Below are positions 5,681 through 6,688 of a DNA stretch of 6,688 nt, in pieces. The DNA lies in assembly GCA_964443415.1 (NCBI GenBank), contig CAYUDC010000134.1, forward strand, positions 1-6,688, in the 5' to 3' direction. The notes below the pieces were generated by a model. It was not told the DNA's origin. It saw nothing but the letters and a program-made list of their open reading frames with translations, and made no database searches. The stretch's first letter is position 1, and every line of letters starts with the position of its first letter. This stretch comes from B1 sp964443415. GTDB lineage: Bacteria > Bacteroidota > Bacteroidia > UKL13-3. Position numbers and translations under genes: made by a program.

Positions 5681-6688
5681 ATGCCTCAGAAGTTAGGTCG
5701 TAAAATTGTAATTTTTAATCAAGCTGCCAATTATTTAACCGTTGGGTTGAGTAATGCATTTTGTGAGCGGTTTGAGGAAGTAATTTTAATAACAGGTAGC
5801 ATACACGTTCAAGGGGAGGAGCTCAATCAGCAGGTTAAAGTTGTCAAAATTAATCACTGGGTGGAGCGGCCTGCCAGTAAAAAGATGCTTTCCTATTTGG
5901 TGGCACTTTGGAAAATATTTTGGTTGTTATTAATTAAATACCGAAAGCATGAGGTGTTTTTTGTATCGCTGCCTCCAATGGGTTATCTATTAAATCTGCT
6001 TGTTTCAAATAGATTTAGTATGCTTATTTGGGATGTTTATCCCGATGTGTTTAAGATTACTGGATTAAAAGAACAACATCCCCTTTACAGATTTTGGGCC
6101 TATTTAAATAGGAAATCTTTTAAAAAGGCCTACAAAATCTTTACCATTGGTGAACGCATGGCCGACTTATTAAGTTCCTATGTGAAAAGAGATAAATTAA
6201 TTGTTCAACCTATTTGGTCTATCTTTCAAGAGGTTCCCAATATCCCAAAAGATACAAATCCATTTCTTAAAGAACACAAATTAGAAAGTAAGTTTGTAGT
6301 TCAGTATTCGGGTAATATTGGATTAACTCATAAAGTAGAAGTTTTGGTAGAAATTGCAGAGCTCCTTAAAGATCAACAACATATCGTATTTCAAATAATA
6401 GGACGAGGGCCGAGAGTACCCCATTTGAAAAGATTAGTAGAGGAAAAGCAGTTACCTAATTGCACATTTTTACCATTTCAATCAGATGAAATGTTCCCAT
6501 TTTCATTAGCTGCTGCAGATTTGGGTGTTGTTATACTTGATGAACTTACCTCTAAAGGAAGTGTTCCAAGCAAATCTTATAATTTAATGAGTTATGGCAT
6601 CCCATCCTTATATATTGCTGCTGAGGATTCTGAGTTGAATGACTATGCAAATAAATTTGGGCATGCAAGGTGTTTTTCAGAGCAAAAT
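5681..6688 (+). CDS. WbuB-like GT4 glycosyltransferase, 3' end beyond the window
   Basis: An uninterrupted frame starts at ATG 5681, five bases after the gmd stop, and is still open at the right edge, giving 336 codons with no stop. It belongs to the GT-B/GT4-like glycosyltransferases that resemble the putative L-fucosamine transferase WbuB. Visible marks are WDVYPDV (117-123), QYSGNIGLTH (208-217, the start of the donor-binding domain), IIGRGP (239-244), AAADLGVVIL (277-286) and SVPSKSYNLMSYGIPSL (294-310, with the PSK motif typical of the group). A hydrophobic stretch at about 68-87 probably mediates membrane contact rather than full spanning. The EX7E motif of standard GT4 enzymes is not apparent, as is usual for this subgroup. 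The family length is about 400, so roughly 60-80 residues are probably missing. The enzyme would extend the same repeat unit. Its donor cannot be read from the sequence, though GDP-fucose from the neighbouring genes is one candidate. Confidence 0.87.
   Translation, partial: MPQKLGRKIVIFNQAANYLTVGLSNAFCERFEEVILITGSIHVQGEELNQQVKVVKINHWVERPASKKMLSYLVALWKIFWLLLIKYRKHEVFFVSLPPMGYLLNLLVSNRFSMLIWDVYPDVFKITGLKEQHPLYRFWAYLNRKSFKKAYKIFTIGERMADLLSSYVKRDKLIVQPIWSIFQEVPNIPKDTNPFLKEHKLESKFVVQYSGNIGLTHKVEVLVEIAELLKDQQHIVFQIIGRGPRVPHLKRLVEEKQLPNCTFLPFQSDEMFPFSLAAADLGVVILDELTSKGSVPSKSYNLMSYGIPSLYIAAEDSELNDYANKFGHARCFSEQN

Noticed and set aside
1..6688. CRISPR array, tRNA/rRNA gene, insertion sequence or toxin-antitoxin pair
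   Set aside because: I saw no spaced direct repeats, no cloverleaf-like or rRNA-like stretch, no transposase motifs and no small paired genes. Nearly all bases are accounted for by sugar-nucleotide and glycosyltransferase genes.

Overview
The window reads as part of a cell-surface polysaccharide (O-antigen, capsule or exopolysaccharide) biosynthesis locus from a low-GC bacterium, most likely a member of the Bacteroidota. The evidence for that phylum is indirect. The DNA is strongly AT-rich, the genes mostly lack Shine-Dalgarno sequences and have A/T-rich leaders, TAnnTTTG-like elements occur upstream of the first complete gene, and the glycosyltransferases resemble families common in that phylum. 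No genus can be named from what is visible.

All genes lie on the + strand. Bases 1-91 hold the last 29 codons of a gene that began upstream, possibly the C-terminal helix of another glycosyltransferase. Bases 92-265 are a non-coding gap with a 7-bp inverted repeat and weak promoter-like elements. From 266 to the right edge the genes are packed tightly. They are an NAD-dependent sugar-nucleotide epimerase/dehydratase (266-1183), a 791-residue protein with two fused GT4-type glycosyltransferase modules (1180-3555), GDP-L-fucose synthase (3552-4493), GDP-mannose 4,6-dehydratase (4512-5675), and a WbuB-like glycosyltransferase that runs off the window (5681-6688). The first two junctions are 4-base ATGA stop/start overlaps, and the later gaps are 18 and 5 bases. 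No terminator is visible, so this looks like one transcription unit.

Functionally, Gmd and Fcl are the complete two-step route from GDP-mannose to GDP-L-fucose, so the polymer very probably contains L-fucose or a derivative. The first SDR enzyme probably supplies a second sugar nucleotide by 4-epimerisation or a related reaction. The fused protein and the terminal glycosyltransferase would assemble the repeat unit at the cytoplasmic face of the inner membrane. No flippase, polymerase or initiating transferase is visible.

This is mostly a conventional pathway, and I do not see an undescribed biological system in it. The most distinctive points are the tandem glycosyltransferase fusion, its four-cysteine cluster, and the non-canonical catalytic acidic residues in its two halves.
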